From Corynebacterium timonense (GTDB lineage: Bacteria; Actinomycetota; Actinomycetes; Mycobacteriales; Mycobacteriaceae): a stretch of DNA of 64,000 nucleotides. Below the pieces are notes generated by a model, which worked only from the letters and a program-made list of their open reading frames with translations, was not told the origin of the DNA and did not search any database. The stretch lies in NCBI RefSeq assembly GCF_900105305.1, contig NZ_LT629765.1, positions 1,984,001 to 2,048,000 on the forward strand, written 5' to 3'. Position 1 is the first letter of the stretch, and each line of letters opens with the position of its first letter. Positions 37,949 to 47,246 of the stretch are shown one piece after another. Made by a program: the position numbers and the translations under genes.

Positions 37949-38304
37949 GTTTTCAACTCATCGGTTACGGGGTAGCCCAGTGCGGCGTTTTCCCGCCCGA
38001 GATCGCCCCATTTGTCGCGGATGCGTCCTCCGATCTGGTGGGCGGTGCCGTTGTCGACGTTGGGGTGCCAGTAGATGGAGGCGTCGCGTTGGAAGACCTG
38101 GAAACGACCGTTCCATGCAGCCACACTCTCCGGTGTGGTGGCATCCCCGAACCTGCCCCATCCACCAAGCCGGTGGTAGGTCTCCTCAATTCTCCCGCCG
38201 ATCCAGTAGCCGTGGAACACTGCGGCCGAGGCGGTAGCCACCGTCATTGCACACACCATCACAGCGCCAGCGACAACAGCCGTAACCCGTGCACCGAGCC
38301 TCAC
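37949..38304 (-). pseudogene. LGFP-repeat secreted protein, N-terminal fragment
   Basis: A GTG at 38304 behind GAGGTG starts a signal peptide (LGARVTAVVAGAVMVCAMTV, ATASAA cleavage), then LGFP repeats: YWIGGRIEETYHRLGGWGRF, FQRDASIYWHPN, RENAALGYPVTDELKTP. Homology stops near 37949. The next 60 bases are unexplained sequence before the IS3 copy 2 end. The same protein resumes at 35102. LGFP repeats anchor or associate secreted proteins with the cell wall. The gene reads away from rmlCD. Confidence 0.7.
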
Positions 38305-38437
38305 GGCACACCACCTCACACACAGTAAATAACAACGCTTCTCTACGAAACCTTTGGACATCCGAAATACTAAGACACCCCCGGCACACTTCCTCACATC
38401 CAGGAAGAACCTTCCACCCCGCCTACACTTGATCCCC

Positions 38438-39766
38438 ATGAGCCCTACCCCCATCAACGGCCTGGAAATCCACCCCCTGACCATCCACGAGGACAACCGC
38501 GGCTGGTTCAAGGAAAACTGGTCCGGCCAGCGTCTGCGCCCGGCGCAGAACAACGTCTCCTTCAACGCCCGGCGCGGCGCGACCCGCGGCATGCACGCCG
38601 AGCCGTGGGACAAATGGGTCTCCGTCGCCTCCGGGCGCGTCTACGGCGCGTGGGTGGACATGCGCGAGGGCTCGCCAACCTACGGTGTGACCTGGGGCAC
38701 CGAGATCGGTCCCGACACTGCCGTGTTCGTCCCGCGCGGGGTGGCCAACGGCTTCCAGGCGCTCGACGACGCCACGAGCTACATCTACCTGGTCAACCAG
38801 CGCTACAACCCCGAGGGCGACTACGCGTTCTGCTCCTACCGCGAGATCGAGTGGCCGCTCGAGCCCACGGAGCTCTCGGCCGCGGACGCAACCCACCCCA
38901 TGCTTGCCGACGCCACCCCCGTCGCCCCCCAAAAAATCCTCGTCACCGGCGCGAACGGCCAGCTTGGGCGCGCGCTGCGCGCCGTGTACTCAGCGGGCGA
39001 GGCCGAGTTTTTCGGCCGCGAGGAACTCGACATCACCGCCCCCGGCGAGCGCGACTGGTCGCGCTACCGCGCCATCATCAACTGCGCCGCCTACAACGAC
39101 GTCAACGGCGCGGAGACCGACCGCGAGCGCGCCTGGGCGGTCAACGCCAGCGCCGTGGCGGGCCTGGCGCGCATCGCCGACGAGCACGATCTCATCCTCG
39201 TGCACGTCTCCAGCGACTACATCTTCGACGGGTGCACCGAGGTGCACACGGAGGAGGAGCTGCCCTCGCCGCTGTCGGCCTACGGGGCGTCGAAGGCCGC
39301 CGGCGACACCGCCGCGCAGACGGCGCGCAAGCACTACGTCATCCGCACCTCCTGGGTCTTCGGCGAGGGCGAGAACTTCATGGAATCCATGGCGCGCCTC
39401 TACGAACGCGGCGTGCAACCCAGCGTGATCATGGACCAGCGCGGCCGCCCCACCCACGCCGAGGACCTTGCCAAGGGCATCGCGCACCTTCTGGCCACGG
39501 GCGCCGAGTACGGGGTGTACAACATCACCTCCGCGGGCGATACCGCCGGGCGCGACGAGATCGCCATGGCCGTCTTCGCCGGGCTCGGCGGCGACCCGGC
39601 GGACGTGCACCCGGTGACCACCGCGCAGTACGCCGCCCTCGCTGGACCGGAGGCGCCGCGCCCGGCGGAATCGACACTCAGCCTGGACAAGATCACGGCA
39701 ACGGGCTTCACGCCCTCGCACTGGCGCGCCGCGCTGGCCATCTACCTCGCGCTTCGGGGGGCCTAA
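38438..39766 (+). CDS. rmlCD: Fused dTDP-4-dehydrorhamnose 3,5-epimerase and reductase (RmlC-RmlD)
   Basis: A 442-residue bifunctional enzyme for the last two steps of dTDP-rhamnose synthesis. Residues 1-165 are the cupin epimerase (ENWSGQR, RGATRGMHAEPWDKW with the catalytic His, YLVNQRYNPEGD). Residues about 167-442 are the Rossmann reductase (ILVTGANGQLGRAL, VSSDYIFDG, YGASKAAGD with Tyr-x3-Lys). The fusion is characteristic of Corynebacterium. TACACT lies 8 bases before the ATG at 38438, so the transcript is probably leaderless. It forms a unit with rmlA 3 bases downstream. Confidence 0.94.
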   Translation: MSPTPINGLEIHPLTIHEDNRGWFKENWSGQRLRPAQNNVSFNARRGATRGMHAEPWDKWVSVASGRVYGAWVDMREGSPTYGVTWGTEIGPDTAVFVPRGVANGFQALDDATSYIYLVNQRYNPEGDYAFCSYREIEWPLEPTELSAADATHPMLADATPVAPQKILVTGANGQLGRALRAVYSAGEAEFFGREELDITAPGERDWSRYRAIINCAAYNDVNGAETDRERAWAVNASAVAGLARIADEHDLILVHVSSDYIFDGCTEVHTEEELPSPLSAYGASKAAGDTAAQTARKHYVIRTSWVFGEGENFMESMARLYERGVQPSVIMDQRGRPTHAEDLAKGIAHLLATGAEYGVYNITSAGDTAGRDEIAMAVFAGLGGDPADVHPVTTAQYAALAGPEAPRPAESTLSLDKITATGFTPSHWRAALAIYLALRGA

Positions 39767-39769
39767 ACC

Positions 39770-40633
39770 GTGAAAGGCATCATCCTGGCGGGCGGGTCGG
39801 GCACGCGGCTCTACCCCATCACCAAGGGCATATCCAAGCAGCTCATGCCCATCTACGACAAGCCGATGATCTACTACCCGCTGAGCACCCTCATCAGCGC
39901 CGGCATCCGCGAGATCCTCGTCATCACCACCCCCGAGGACGCCCCCGCTTTTCGACGCCTCCTCGGCGACGGCTCCCAGTTCGGCGTCATGCTGGACTAC
40001 GCCGTGCAGCCCTCGCCCGACGGCCTGGCCCAGGCCTTCATCATCGGCGAGGATTTCATCGGCGAGGATTCCGTGGCCCTCGTGCTCGGCGACAACATTT
40101 TTGACGGCTCCGGTCTGACGGAGGTGCTCGGGCAGGTCCGCGACATCGAGGGCGGCGCCATCTTCGCCTACGAGGTCTCCGACCCGCAGCGCTACGGCGT
40201 GGTGGAGTTCGACGACTCCGGCACGGCCCTGTCGATCGAGGAAAAACCCGAGCACCCAAAGTCCCCCTTCGCGGTGGTGGGCCTGTACTTCTACGACAAC
40301 AGCGTGGTCGACATCGCCCGCCGCATCACCCCCTCGGCGCGCGGCGAACTGGAGATCACCTCGGTCAACGAGGCCTACCTGCGCCGCGGCGCCCTCACGG
40401 TGCACCGGCTCCACCGCGGCGACGTGTGGCTCGACACCGGCACCATCGACTCCATGAGCGAGGCGAGCTCGTACGTCGAGGTCATCCAGAAACGCACCGG
40501 GACCGTCATCGGCTCCCCCGAGGTCGCGGCCTACCGCGAGGGGTTCATCTCCCGGGAATACCTGCGCCAGCTCGGCGAGACGATGCTGAAATCCGGGTAC
40601 GGGCGCTACCTCATCGACGCCGCACGGGACTAG
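39770..40633 (+). CDS. rmlA: Glucose-1-phosphate thymidylyltransferase RmlA
   Basis: First enzyme of dTDP-rhamnose synthesis: dTTP plus glucose-1-phosphate to dTDP-glucose. The 287-residue protein has the nucleotide loop [20 protein letters not shown], the [11 protein letters not shown] and LGDNIF segments with the metal-binding aspartate, [20 protein letters not shown], and WLDTGT near the C-terminus. The GTG start is three bases after the rmlCD stop, so they are translationally linked. Confidence 0.95.
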   Translation: MKGIILAGGSGTRLYPITKGISKQLMPIYDKPMIYYPLSTLISAGIREILVITTPEDAPAFRRLLGDGSQFGVMLDYAVQPSPDGLAQAFIIGEDFIGEDSVALVLGDNIFDGSGLTEVLGQVRDIEGGAIFAYEVSDPQRYGVVEFDDSGTALSIEEKPEHPKSPFAVVGLYFYDNSVVDIARRITPSARGELEITSVNEAYLRRGALTVHRLHRGDVWLDTGTIDSMSEASSYVEVIQKRTGTVIGSPEVAAYREGFISREYLRQLGETMLKSGYGRYLIDAARD

Positions 40634-40644
40634 GATTAGCCGCC

Positions 40645-41469
40645 GTGGCCACCGTTTCCGCTCTCCTGTCCGCCTATCGCGGCACCCCCGCCGACGAGCT
40701 GCGCACCGCGCTCGACTCTTTGCTCGCCCAGACCCGCCCCGCCGACGAGATCGTCCTCGTCTTCGACGGGTCCGTCTCCGACGAGGTCGCCTCGACCGTC
40801 CGGGGCTACGGCGACGCGGTGCGCGTGGTCGCGCTCGAACGCAACGGCGGCCTCGGCCCCGCGCTTCAGGCGGGGATGGAGTCCATCGACTCCGACTATG
40901 TACTGCGCCTCGACACCGACGACGCCGCCTACCCGCAGCGGCTGGAGAAACAGCTGGAGTTCATGGAGGCCCACCCCGAGGTCGCCGCCCTGGGTTCGGC
41001 CGTGACCGAGTTCCAGCACGAGGCCGAGCTGGGCGACCCCGCCGCGCTGCGGGTGCGGGCGCTGCCCGAGCACCACGCCGAGCTCGCGCGTTACGCGCTG
41101 ATCAACTCGCCGCTCAACCACCCCTCCGTCATGCTGCGCACCGCCGACGTCACCGCCGCCGGCGGGTACAGGGGCGTGCACTTCATGGAGGACTACGACC
41201 TGTGGGCGCGGCTCATCGCCGCGGGCTACGCGCTGCACAACCTGCCCGAGCCGCTGACGCACTTCCGCGTCAGCCCCGCTCAGTTCGCGCGCCGCACGGG
41301 GCGCGGGATGTTCCAGGCGGAGCGCCAGATGCAGGCCAACCTGCTGCGCTACGGCCTCATCGGCCCGTGGCGGGCACGCGCCAACCTCGTCGTGCGCACC
41401 GCGTACAGGCTCCTTCCCACGGCCGTCCTGACCCGCGTGTACGCCAAACTTTTCCACCGCGCGGGGTAA
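40645..41469 (+). CDS. Family 2 glycosyltransferase
   Basis: A 274-residue GT-A fold enzyme with the N-terminal nucleotide-sugar strand SALLSAYRGTPADEL, LVFDGSVSDE, the metal-binding LRLDTDDAAYP (DxD) and the acceptor-side EDYDLWARLIAAGY motif typical of WbbL-like or hyaluronan-type GT2 enzymes. It is soluble or peripherally bound. Position after rmlA suggests it adds rhamnose or another sugar in envelope glycan assembly. The GTG lies 8 bases after TAGGAT. Confidence 0.85.
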   Translation: MATVSALLSAYRGTPADELRTALDSLLAQTRPADEIVLVFDGSVSDEVASTVRGYGDAVRVVALERNGGLGPALQAGMESIDSDYVLRLDTDDAAYPQRLEKQLEFMEAHPEVAALGSAVTEFQHEAELGDPAALRVRALPEHHAELARYALINSPLNHPSVMLRTADVTAAGGYRGVHFMEDYDLWARLIAAGYALHNLPEPLTHFRVSPAQFARRTGRGMFQAERQMQANLLRYGLIGPWRARANLVVRTAYRLLPTAVLTRVYAKLFHRAG

Positions 41470-41482
41470 CCTAATCGGTGCG

Positions 41483-42181
41483 ATGAACAAGATTCAGGAT
41501 TACTCAGATACCTGGCTGGTGGTCCCGTGCTTCAACGAGGGGCAGGTCATCCAGTCGGTCATCGAGCACGCCCGGGAGACCTTCCCGAACGTCGTGGCCG
41601 TCAACGACGGCTCCAAGGACAACTCCGCCGACGCAATTCACGCGGCGGGCGCCCACCTGGTCAACCACCCCGTCAACCTCGGGCAGGGCGCCGCGCTGCA
41701 GACGGGCATCGAGTACGCGCGCTCGCAGCCGGGGGCGCGCTACTTTGTAACCTTCGACGCCGACGGCCAGCACCAAGTCAAAGACGTCGTGCGCATGGTC
41801 GCCCGGCTACGCGAGGAGCCCCTCGACATCGTCGTGGGCACCCGCTTCGCCGGGCAGGACAACTCCCAGGTGCCGTGGATCAAGCGCGTGGTGCTCAAGA
41901 CCGTCGTCTTCCTCTCCCCCCGCACGCGCCGCCTCGGGCTGTCCGACGCCCACAACGGCCTCCGCGCCTTTAACAAAAAAGTCGCCGACGAGATGAACAT
42001 TCGAATGAACGGCATGTCCCACGCCTCCGAGATCGTCGCCATGATCGACGACCGCAACTGGCGCGTCTCCGAGGAGCCCGTGGACATCCTCTACACCGAA
42101 TACTCCATGAGCAAGGGCCAGTCTCTCATCAACGGGATCAACATTCTGGCCGACGGCTTCGTCGCAAGGAGACTCCCGTGA
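41483..42181 (+). CDS. Family 2 glycosyltransferase (dolichyl-phosphate-mannose synthase-like)
   Basis: A 232-residue GT2 enzyme: WLVVPCFNEGQVIQ, VAVNDGSKDNS, FDADGQHQ (DxD metal site) and DIVVGTRF. It lacks C-terminal membrane spans; the co-translated DUF2304 protein downstream supplies them. Such pairs make or use polyprenyl-phosphate sugars. It is 13 bases after the preceding GT2 gene and overlaps the DUF2304 gene by four bases. Confidence 0.88.
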   Translation: MNKIQDYSDTWLVVPCFNEGQVIQSVIEHARETFPNVVAVNDGSKDNSADAIHAAGAHLVNHPVNLGQGAALQTGIEYARSQPGARYFVTFDADGQHQVKDVVRMVARLREEPLDIVVGTRFAGQDNSQVPWIKRVVLKTVVFLSPRTRRLGLSDAHNGLRAFNKKVADEMNIRMNGMSHASEIVAMIDDRNWRVSEEPVDILYTEYSMSKGQSLINGINILADGFVARRLP

Positions 42182-42519
42182 TCCAGATCCTCCTGCTGCT
42201 TGCAGCGTTCCTCCTCGCCCTGTACTTCTTTGTCAACCGCCGCAAGGCGAACGCAAAGGCGTGGGTCAAGGTCGGCTTCTTCGCCCTCGTTCTCGCCGCC
42301 ATCTGGGCGATTCTGCGCCCCGACGACGTCACCGTCGTGGCCAACTGGCTCGGCGTGGACCGCGGCACCGACCTCATGCTCTACGTGCTCATCGTGGCCT
42401 TCTTCTTCACCACGATCTCCACGTGGACCCGCTTCCGCGAGCAGGAGCTGCGCTACGCACGCCTCGCCCGGGCCGTGGCGCTGCAGAACGCGGTCGCCCC
42501 AGAATCGCGCACGCCATAG
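42178..42519 (+). CDS. DUF2304 membrane protein
   Basis: A 113-residue protein with three hydrophobic spans (about residues 2-18, 27-44 and 64-82) and a polar tail, the DUF2304 family. It starts at a GTG overlapping the glycosyltransferase stop (GTGA) and is the usual partner of a DPM1-like GT2 enzyme, probably as membrane anchor or flipping subunit. Confidence 0.85.
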   Translation: MIQILLLLAAFLLALYFFVNRRKANAKAWVKVGFFALVLAAIWAILRPDDVTVVANWLGVDRGTDLMLYVLIVAFFFTTISTWTRFREQELRYARLARAVALQNAVAPESRTP

Positions 42520-42586
42520 CTTCTTCCCTAGCCCACCCCGACGTGCTCCGCGTGGATGGGGTGTGGGCGGTCTTCGGGCCGGGGCC

Positions 42587-42760
42587 GCGAGATGTTCTCG
42601 TCGCGGCGTCGACATGGGTCGGTTGGTGCAACAACCGTCGTGTGCACTCAGCGCTGGGGTACCGTCCACCCTGCGAGGACCATCAGGAATACACCGCCGC
42701 GAAAGCCCAAGCGGCCTCATCAACAACAATAGGGCCCTCTACAAAACTCGGGGCTTGGCA
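42587..42760 (+). mobile_element. IS3-family right-end remnant
   Basis: About 170 bases encode the OrfB tail (RDVLVAASTWVGWCNNRRVH, SALGYRPP) and an end GGGCTTGGCA, clearly related to but diverged from IS3 copies 1 and 2. It joins a truncated acyl-CoA ligase gene on its right. The 67 bases to its left (42520-42586) hold nothing I can identify. Confidence 0.7.
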
Positions 42761-42821
42761 AACCCCCAAAACATCACCAAGATCCGAAACCCGATACACC
42801 ACTACCCAAGACTAGACCCAA

Positions 42822-44063
42822 CTGGCCGGTACCTTCGCCGAAAACAATGTCAACGTCCTTTTCATCGACGACGAGTTCGCCGACCGCATCCCGGAGGACA
42901 TGGAGGGCATCACGGTGGTGTGGGCGCACACCACCGCCGACCACGGCGATGACGACACCATCGAGCGCATTGTGCTCAGCGGCGACGACGATCTGCCCCC
43001 GCTTTCCATCTTCCCCCCGCACGGCAACATCGTGCTCATGTCCTCGGGCACCTCGGGCGTGCCCAAGGGCATCCTGCGCCCCGAACCCGTGCTCCCCTTC
43101 GTCGTCGCGGGCTACCTCGAGGCCGTCCCGTGGCGCCGGGCGATGACGGTGCAGGTCACCGCGTCCATGTTCCACACCTGGGGCTGGTCCGCCGTCAACA
43201 TCGCCTTCGCCGCCCGCAACACCGTGGTCACCCAGCGCGTGTTCGACCCGGAAAACGTCTTCCGCCAGATCCAGAACTTCCGCTGCGACGGGCTCGTCTC
43301 CTCGCCCATCTTCTTCAAGCAGATGCTCGACCTGCCGGGCAACGAGAAGTGGAACACCTCGACCCTGAAATTCATCGCCTCCGCAGGCAACGCTCTCACC
43401 CCGGTGCTCGTCGAGCGCACCATCGACCGCTTCGGCCCCATCCTGGCCAACTACTACGGCTCGACCGAGCTCGCCCTCGCGGCGTGCGCCAGCGCCGACA
43501 TGATCGCCGCCGACCCCACCATCGCCGGCAAGATCCCGCCGGGCACGATCCTTCGGCTTTACGACGACAACGGCAACGACGTCCCCCGCGGCGAGGTCGG
43601 GCGCATCTTCCTCACCAACGAAACGGCTTTGACCGGCTACTCCAACCCCGACACCGAGCTGGTCACCATCGACGGTCTCGTCGACATCGGCGACCTCGGC
43701 TACATCGATGACAACGGCTACCTCCACGTGCTGTCCCGCAGCGACGACATGCTCATCGTCGGCGGCGAAAACGTCCACCCCCAGTCCGTCGTCGAGGTCC
43801 TCGAGCGCATGCCCGGAATCCACGAGGTCCACGCCGGCGGCGTCGACGACGAGCACACCTTCAAGCGCGTCGCCGTCTGGGTCGTGCGCGAGGACACCGA
43901 GGCGGGCCGCGCCCTGACCGCCGCCGGCATCCGCGACTGGGTGCGCGACAACTTGGCCGACCATTCCATCCCCCGCGACGTCAACTTCGTCGACTCCCTG
44001 CCGCGCAACGCCACCGGGAAGGTCGTCGCCCGCCATCTCCCGCCCTCGACCCGCGAGGATTAA
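42822..44063 (+). pseudogene. Acyl-CoA ligase (FadD-like), 5' truncated
   Basis: Adenylate-forming enzyme that activates fatty acids. The frame joins the IS remnant region at about 42822 (LAGTFAENNVNVLFIDDEFA) and continues without breaks: P-loop MSSGTSGVPKGIL, YYGSTELA, the ATP-binding aspartate in DIGDLGYIDDNGYLHVLSR, the hinge SRSDDMLIVGGENVHP, and the catalytic lysine in PRNATGKVVARHL. Roughly the first 130-150 residues of the family are missing. An internal ATG at 42900 could start a shorter product, but with an incomplete N-terminal domain. Confidence 0.75.
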
Positions 44064-44124
44064 GGGGCGCCTGTGGTGCGCGTCACGTAGAATCGCTACG
44101 CAAACGTACACTTAAGGAGCCCCC

Positions 44125-44580
44125 ATGCACTTCTCCCCCAAAGCGCTGCGCCGCTTCATGTTCCTCTGGCCGCCCTTCCTCGGCGCCGGAATCCGCGTCG
44201 CCGAGTTTGCGGACGACGGCTCTCGGGTCGTCGTCACGCATAAGCTCACACGGCTCAACCGCAACGCCGTGGGCACCGCGTTCGGCGGCACCATCATGGC
44301 CATGACCGACCCCTTCTTCATGCTCGCCTCGATGGCGCGGCTGGGGCGCGACTACCGGGTGTGGGACGTCGCGGGCGAGGTGCGCTTTGTCAAACCCGGC
44401 AAGGGGCGGCTCACCGCCACCATGGAGATTCCCGACGAGACGTACGAGCTCATCGCCGAAAAGACGGCCGGCGGGGAGAAGTACCTGCACTGGTTTGACA
44501 CCACCGTCGTCGACGAGGAGGGCGACGCCATCGCACACGTGCGGCGCCAGGTGTACTACCGGCGCAAGCGCAGCAAGTAG
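44125..44580 (+). CDS. DUF4442 hotdog-fold protein
   Basis: A 151-residue protein of the DUF4442 family, a hotdog fold related to acyl-CoA thioesterases. NAVGTAFGGTIMAMTDPFFM is the central helix region and RFVKPGKGRLTATM the following strands. A TAGAAT -10 box (44088-44093) and an AAGGAG ribosome site lie upstream. Proximity to the acyl-CoA ligase relic suggests a lipid link. Downstream, 44581-44953 contains no supportable gene. Confidence 0.8.
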   Translation: MHFSPKALRRFMFLWPPFLGAGIRVAEFADDGSRVVVTHKLTRLNRNAVGTAFGGTIMAMTDPFFMLASMARLGRDYRVWDVAGEVRFVKPGKGRLTATMEIPDETYELIAEKTAGGEKYLHWFDTTVVDEEGDAIAHVRRQVYYRRKRSK

Positions 44581-44953
44581 CGCAGCGCTCCGCGTGCCCG
44601 TCAGCGCGGTGACACGGTCAATGTTCGGCACGGCCACCGCCGGAATGACGAGGTCGAAGCATTGCCGAAAACTCGGATTTTTGGCAAAACTCCAGGTAAA
44701 AGGCCCCTATGAGGGCTCATGATCGTTCGGGCGTGCCCGCGGTGCGGATTTCCGGCGCCCGTCGGGCCGCCCTCACTTGTGCTGCGGTGCAGCTGGGGTC
44801 GCCGGCCTTCTTTCACCACCGGTAAACAGCACGCTGCCGCTCCGCGTGCGCAGCACCCGTGGGTGTCAAGCGCCTTCCCCCGCCGATTTGCGGTGCGCAT
44901 TCGCGCCGGATGGTCGGTGGAGCTCTGCTCTGCCGCGGCGCGGGAAATGAGGA

Positions 44954-44968
44954 AAACCCCAGCTAGAA
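44954..44968. repeat. Left 15-bp direct repeat of the tRNA-Thr island (candidate attachment site)
   Basis: AAACCCCAGCTAGAA, identical to 53305-53319, where it forms the 5' arm of the terminator just 3' of tRNA-Thr(CGT). The 8.3 kb between the copies holds IS elements, a restriction gene and a prophage relic, so the repeats are candidate attL/attR. Confidence 0.5.
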
Positions 44969-45061
44969 TGAACTGCTGCCCATTAGTTGGAGGGGCTGGT
45001 GCACGAGTAGGTGACATCTGATCTGGCTGGCCCTGCGGGGCCGGCCTGGAAGGATGTTACT

Positions 45062-45370
45062 ATGCCCAAGCCCTACCCCCAGGAGTTCCGTGACGACGTG
45101 GTGCGCGTTGCTCAGAACCGCGAAGACGGTGTGACTATCAGGCAGATCGCTGCCGACTTCGGTATCCACCCGATGACCCTGAACAAGTGGATCCGCAAAG
45201 CCGACGTGGAGGCTGGGATCACACCTGGCACGACCGCCGCAGCGTCCCAGGAACTGCGCGAGGCCAAGCGGCGCGTGCGTCTGCTTGAACAGGAAAACGA
45301 GGTCCTGCGCCGCGCGGCGGCGTACCTGCCCCAGGCGAATCTGCCGGGAAAAGGTGGTACCCGCTCGTGA
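45062..45370 (+). CDS. IS3-family transposase OrfA
   Basis: A 102-residue protein with the HTH (PQEFRDDVVRVAQNREDGVT, IRQIAADFGIHPMTLNKWIR) and a coiled coil RVRLLEQENEVLRRAAAY. The ATG at 45062 gives the standard start MPKPYPQEF. It overlaps orfB by four bases (GTGA). Confidence 0.83.
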   Translation: MPKPYPQEFRDDVVRVAQNREDGVTIRQIAADFGIHPMTLNKWIRKADVEAGITPGTTAAASQELREAKRRVRLLEQENEVLRRAAAYLPQANLPGKGGTRS

Positions 45371-46227
45371 CCGAGCTCGCCGCTGACGGTGTCCCCGTCG
45401 CGGTGGCGTGTCGGGTACTTGGAATAGCTCGTCAGCCCTACTACCGGTGGCTGAAGAACCCGATCACCGACGCCGAGCTCGCCGAGGCGTACCGGGCCAA
45501 CGCTCTATTTGACGCCCACCGAAAGGACCCGGAGTTCGGCTACCGCTACCTCGCCGACGAGGCCGAAGCCGCGGGCGAGAGGATGTGCAGGCGTACCGCT
45601 TGGCGGATCTGCTCCGCCGGCGGCTGGAAAAGCGCCATCAGCGAGAAAGGTCGGGGTCGGCACCGCAAGGCCGGGCCTTCCGGTCCATGACGACCTCGTC
45701 GAGCGGGATTTCACCGCCCACCGTCCAAACGAGTTGTGGCTGACCGACATCACCGAGCACTGGACGGGCGAGGCAAAGCTCTACCTGTGCGCGATCAAGG
45801 ACGTCTACTCGGGGCGGATTGTCGGGTATTCGATCGACTCGACAATGAAATCCCGGCTGGCCGTCAACGCGCTCAACAGCGCCGTCGCCAGGCGAGGCGA
45901 CGTGACCGGCTGCGTTCTACACAGCGATAGAGGATCGCAATTTCGCTCGCAGAAGATGCAGATGGCGATCACCCATCACGGGCTGATCGGCTCGATGGGC
46001 AGGGTCGGGGCGTGCGGCGACAACGCAGCCATGGAGAGCTTTTTCTCGCTGCTACACAACAACGTCCTGGATCGTCGATCCTGGGCAACCAGAGACGAGC
46101 TCCGCGCGGCGATCGTGCACTGGATCGAGCACACATACCACCGCCGTAGACGGCAAGACCGCCTCGGCAGATTGACCCCATCGAATTCGAGACCATCATC
46201 AACAACGAGGCCCTTCAGGCCGCGTGA
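45367..46227 (+). pseudogene. IS3-family transposase OrfB with two indels
   Basis: The first 100 residues are in frame to RHRKAGP. One extra T in GGGCCTTCCGG near 45680 throws the frame; without it the chain runs on as PVHDDLVERDFTAHRPNELW and LTDITEH (first Asp), LHSDRGSQFRS (second Asp) and NAAMESFFSLL (Glu). A missing base in CCCCATCG near 46182 hides the usual end TPIEFETI. A protein starting at an internal codon in the second frame keeps the whole DDE core, so partial function is conceivable. Confidence 0.75.
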
Positions 46228-46278
46228 CTAACCATGTCACCTATCCGTGCATCAGCCCCAGATCCGCTACTTGGCTTC

Positions 46279-47103
46279 CTACGGGGCGTCACGTCCTAAG
46301 CCCTCCAAGACGATCCACGCCTCGGCTGTGGTGTAGATGATTGAGAAGGGTAACTCGCTACCGTCTTCGGTGAACCAGAACATGACCGGGCCGTTAGTCC
46401 CGAAAACATGCTCCTCCGGGAGATTTACCGGCGCGCCGGTGAGGATTGTGGTCTCAGCAATTACCCGCGCACCTGTCTCGTCCATGTTGGCCGCGAACTG
46501 CTGGCGGATGTCCGCAACCGCCGTAGACGTACCCAGAGCGTTTGGGATTGAAGATTCGTATGTGAGCTGCTGCGCCGGGACGGTGATGTGGGTGAGCGGT
46601 CGTTGAAGCTTTTTGTCCTCCGCTCCCCTCCGCCATCGCGCCTCGTAGTGCCGCGTTCTGGCGAGGAGCTCAAACCCTTCGAGCTCCGCTGGGGCCTGCT
46701 TTAACTCGGCGAACCAGGCTCGGATTGGAGCGCCGCCGGCCGTAGTTGCGCGCATGGGCACCGCGGCGACAACCGCATCGCCACAGTTCACCACCGTTGC
46801 TTTGCCGAGGTGGACTCCCCAGACCTCGGAGCCGTTGTACGCCGTGAATTCCTCTGCGAATGGGGCGAGAGTTTCATCCCACCGCAGCAGCCCTGTATCA
46901 ATCTTCACAGTCACCGAAGAGGCAGTGCAGCTCACGTCGGCGAGAGAACGCAGGACCCGCGGCGCACCCGGCCGGAGCGCCTCGCCCGGCTCGAGGCCGA
47001 GAACCTCAGCCGCAATCTTCAGCGTCGTCGGGTCGAACGCCGCTACGCCGCCGTTAAGGGTGAGCGGCGCGACTGCCCTGTCGGAATTACCTGGCGTCGA
47101 CAT
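46279..47103 (-). CDS. Uncharacterised protein with serpin-like C-terminus
   Basis: A 274-residue soluble protein with no signal peptide. I do not recognise a family with certainty. The C-terminal 80 residues recall serpins: FAANMDETGARVIAETTI resembles the hinge of a reactive-centre loop (Glu-x-Gly-x-x-x-x-Ala) and GPVMFWFTEDGSELPFSII resembles the Pro-Phe-Leu-Phe-Phe strand motif that follows it. The N-terminal part is shorter than in a full serpin of about 370 residues. Island location, next to an Mrr-type nuclease. Confidence 0.5.
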   Translation of the reverse strand: MSTPGNSDRAVAPLTLNGGVAAFDPTTLKIAAEVLGLEPGEALRPGAPRVLRSLADVSCTASSVTVKIDTGLLRWDETLAPFAEEFTAYNGSEVWGVHLGKATVVNCGDAVVAAVPMRATTAGGAPIRAWFAELKQAPAELEGFELLARTRHYEARWRRGAEDKKLQRPLTHITVPAQQLTYESSIPNALGTSTAVADIRQQFAANMDETGARVIAETTILTGAPVNLPEEHVFGTNGPVMFWFTEDGSELPFSIIYTTAEAWIVLEGLGRDAP

Positions 47104-47246
47104 TTCTTCTCCTTCCTAGCGCCGCTTTTGCGTCTGTCCTCTTTGGTCTGTCACGGCATCTCGATGATCCGTTGTCCGCACCAGCCTCGCCTGTAATCAG
47201 CTCAGCTCGGTTCCTTCGCAGAGGTGGTCATTCTCGAATCGAAGGC

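Larger units (their letters stand above)
44991..46260 (+). mobile_element. IS3-family element inside another IS end
   Basis: The ends GGGGCTGGTGCACGAGTAGG (left) and GGGGCTGATGCACGGATAGG (right, read inward) are near-perfect inverted repeats. It carries overlapping orfA and orfB. Directly to its left (44969-44990) is TGAACTGCTGCCCATTAGTT, the end of a different IS, which also occurs in the 60-bp element at 49627-49686. Confidence 0.85.

Noticed and set aside
44601..45017. 138-codon minus-strand frame downstream of DUF4442
   Set aside because: It crosses an IS end and has no recognisable composition or ribosome site.
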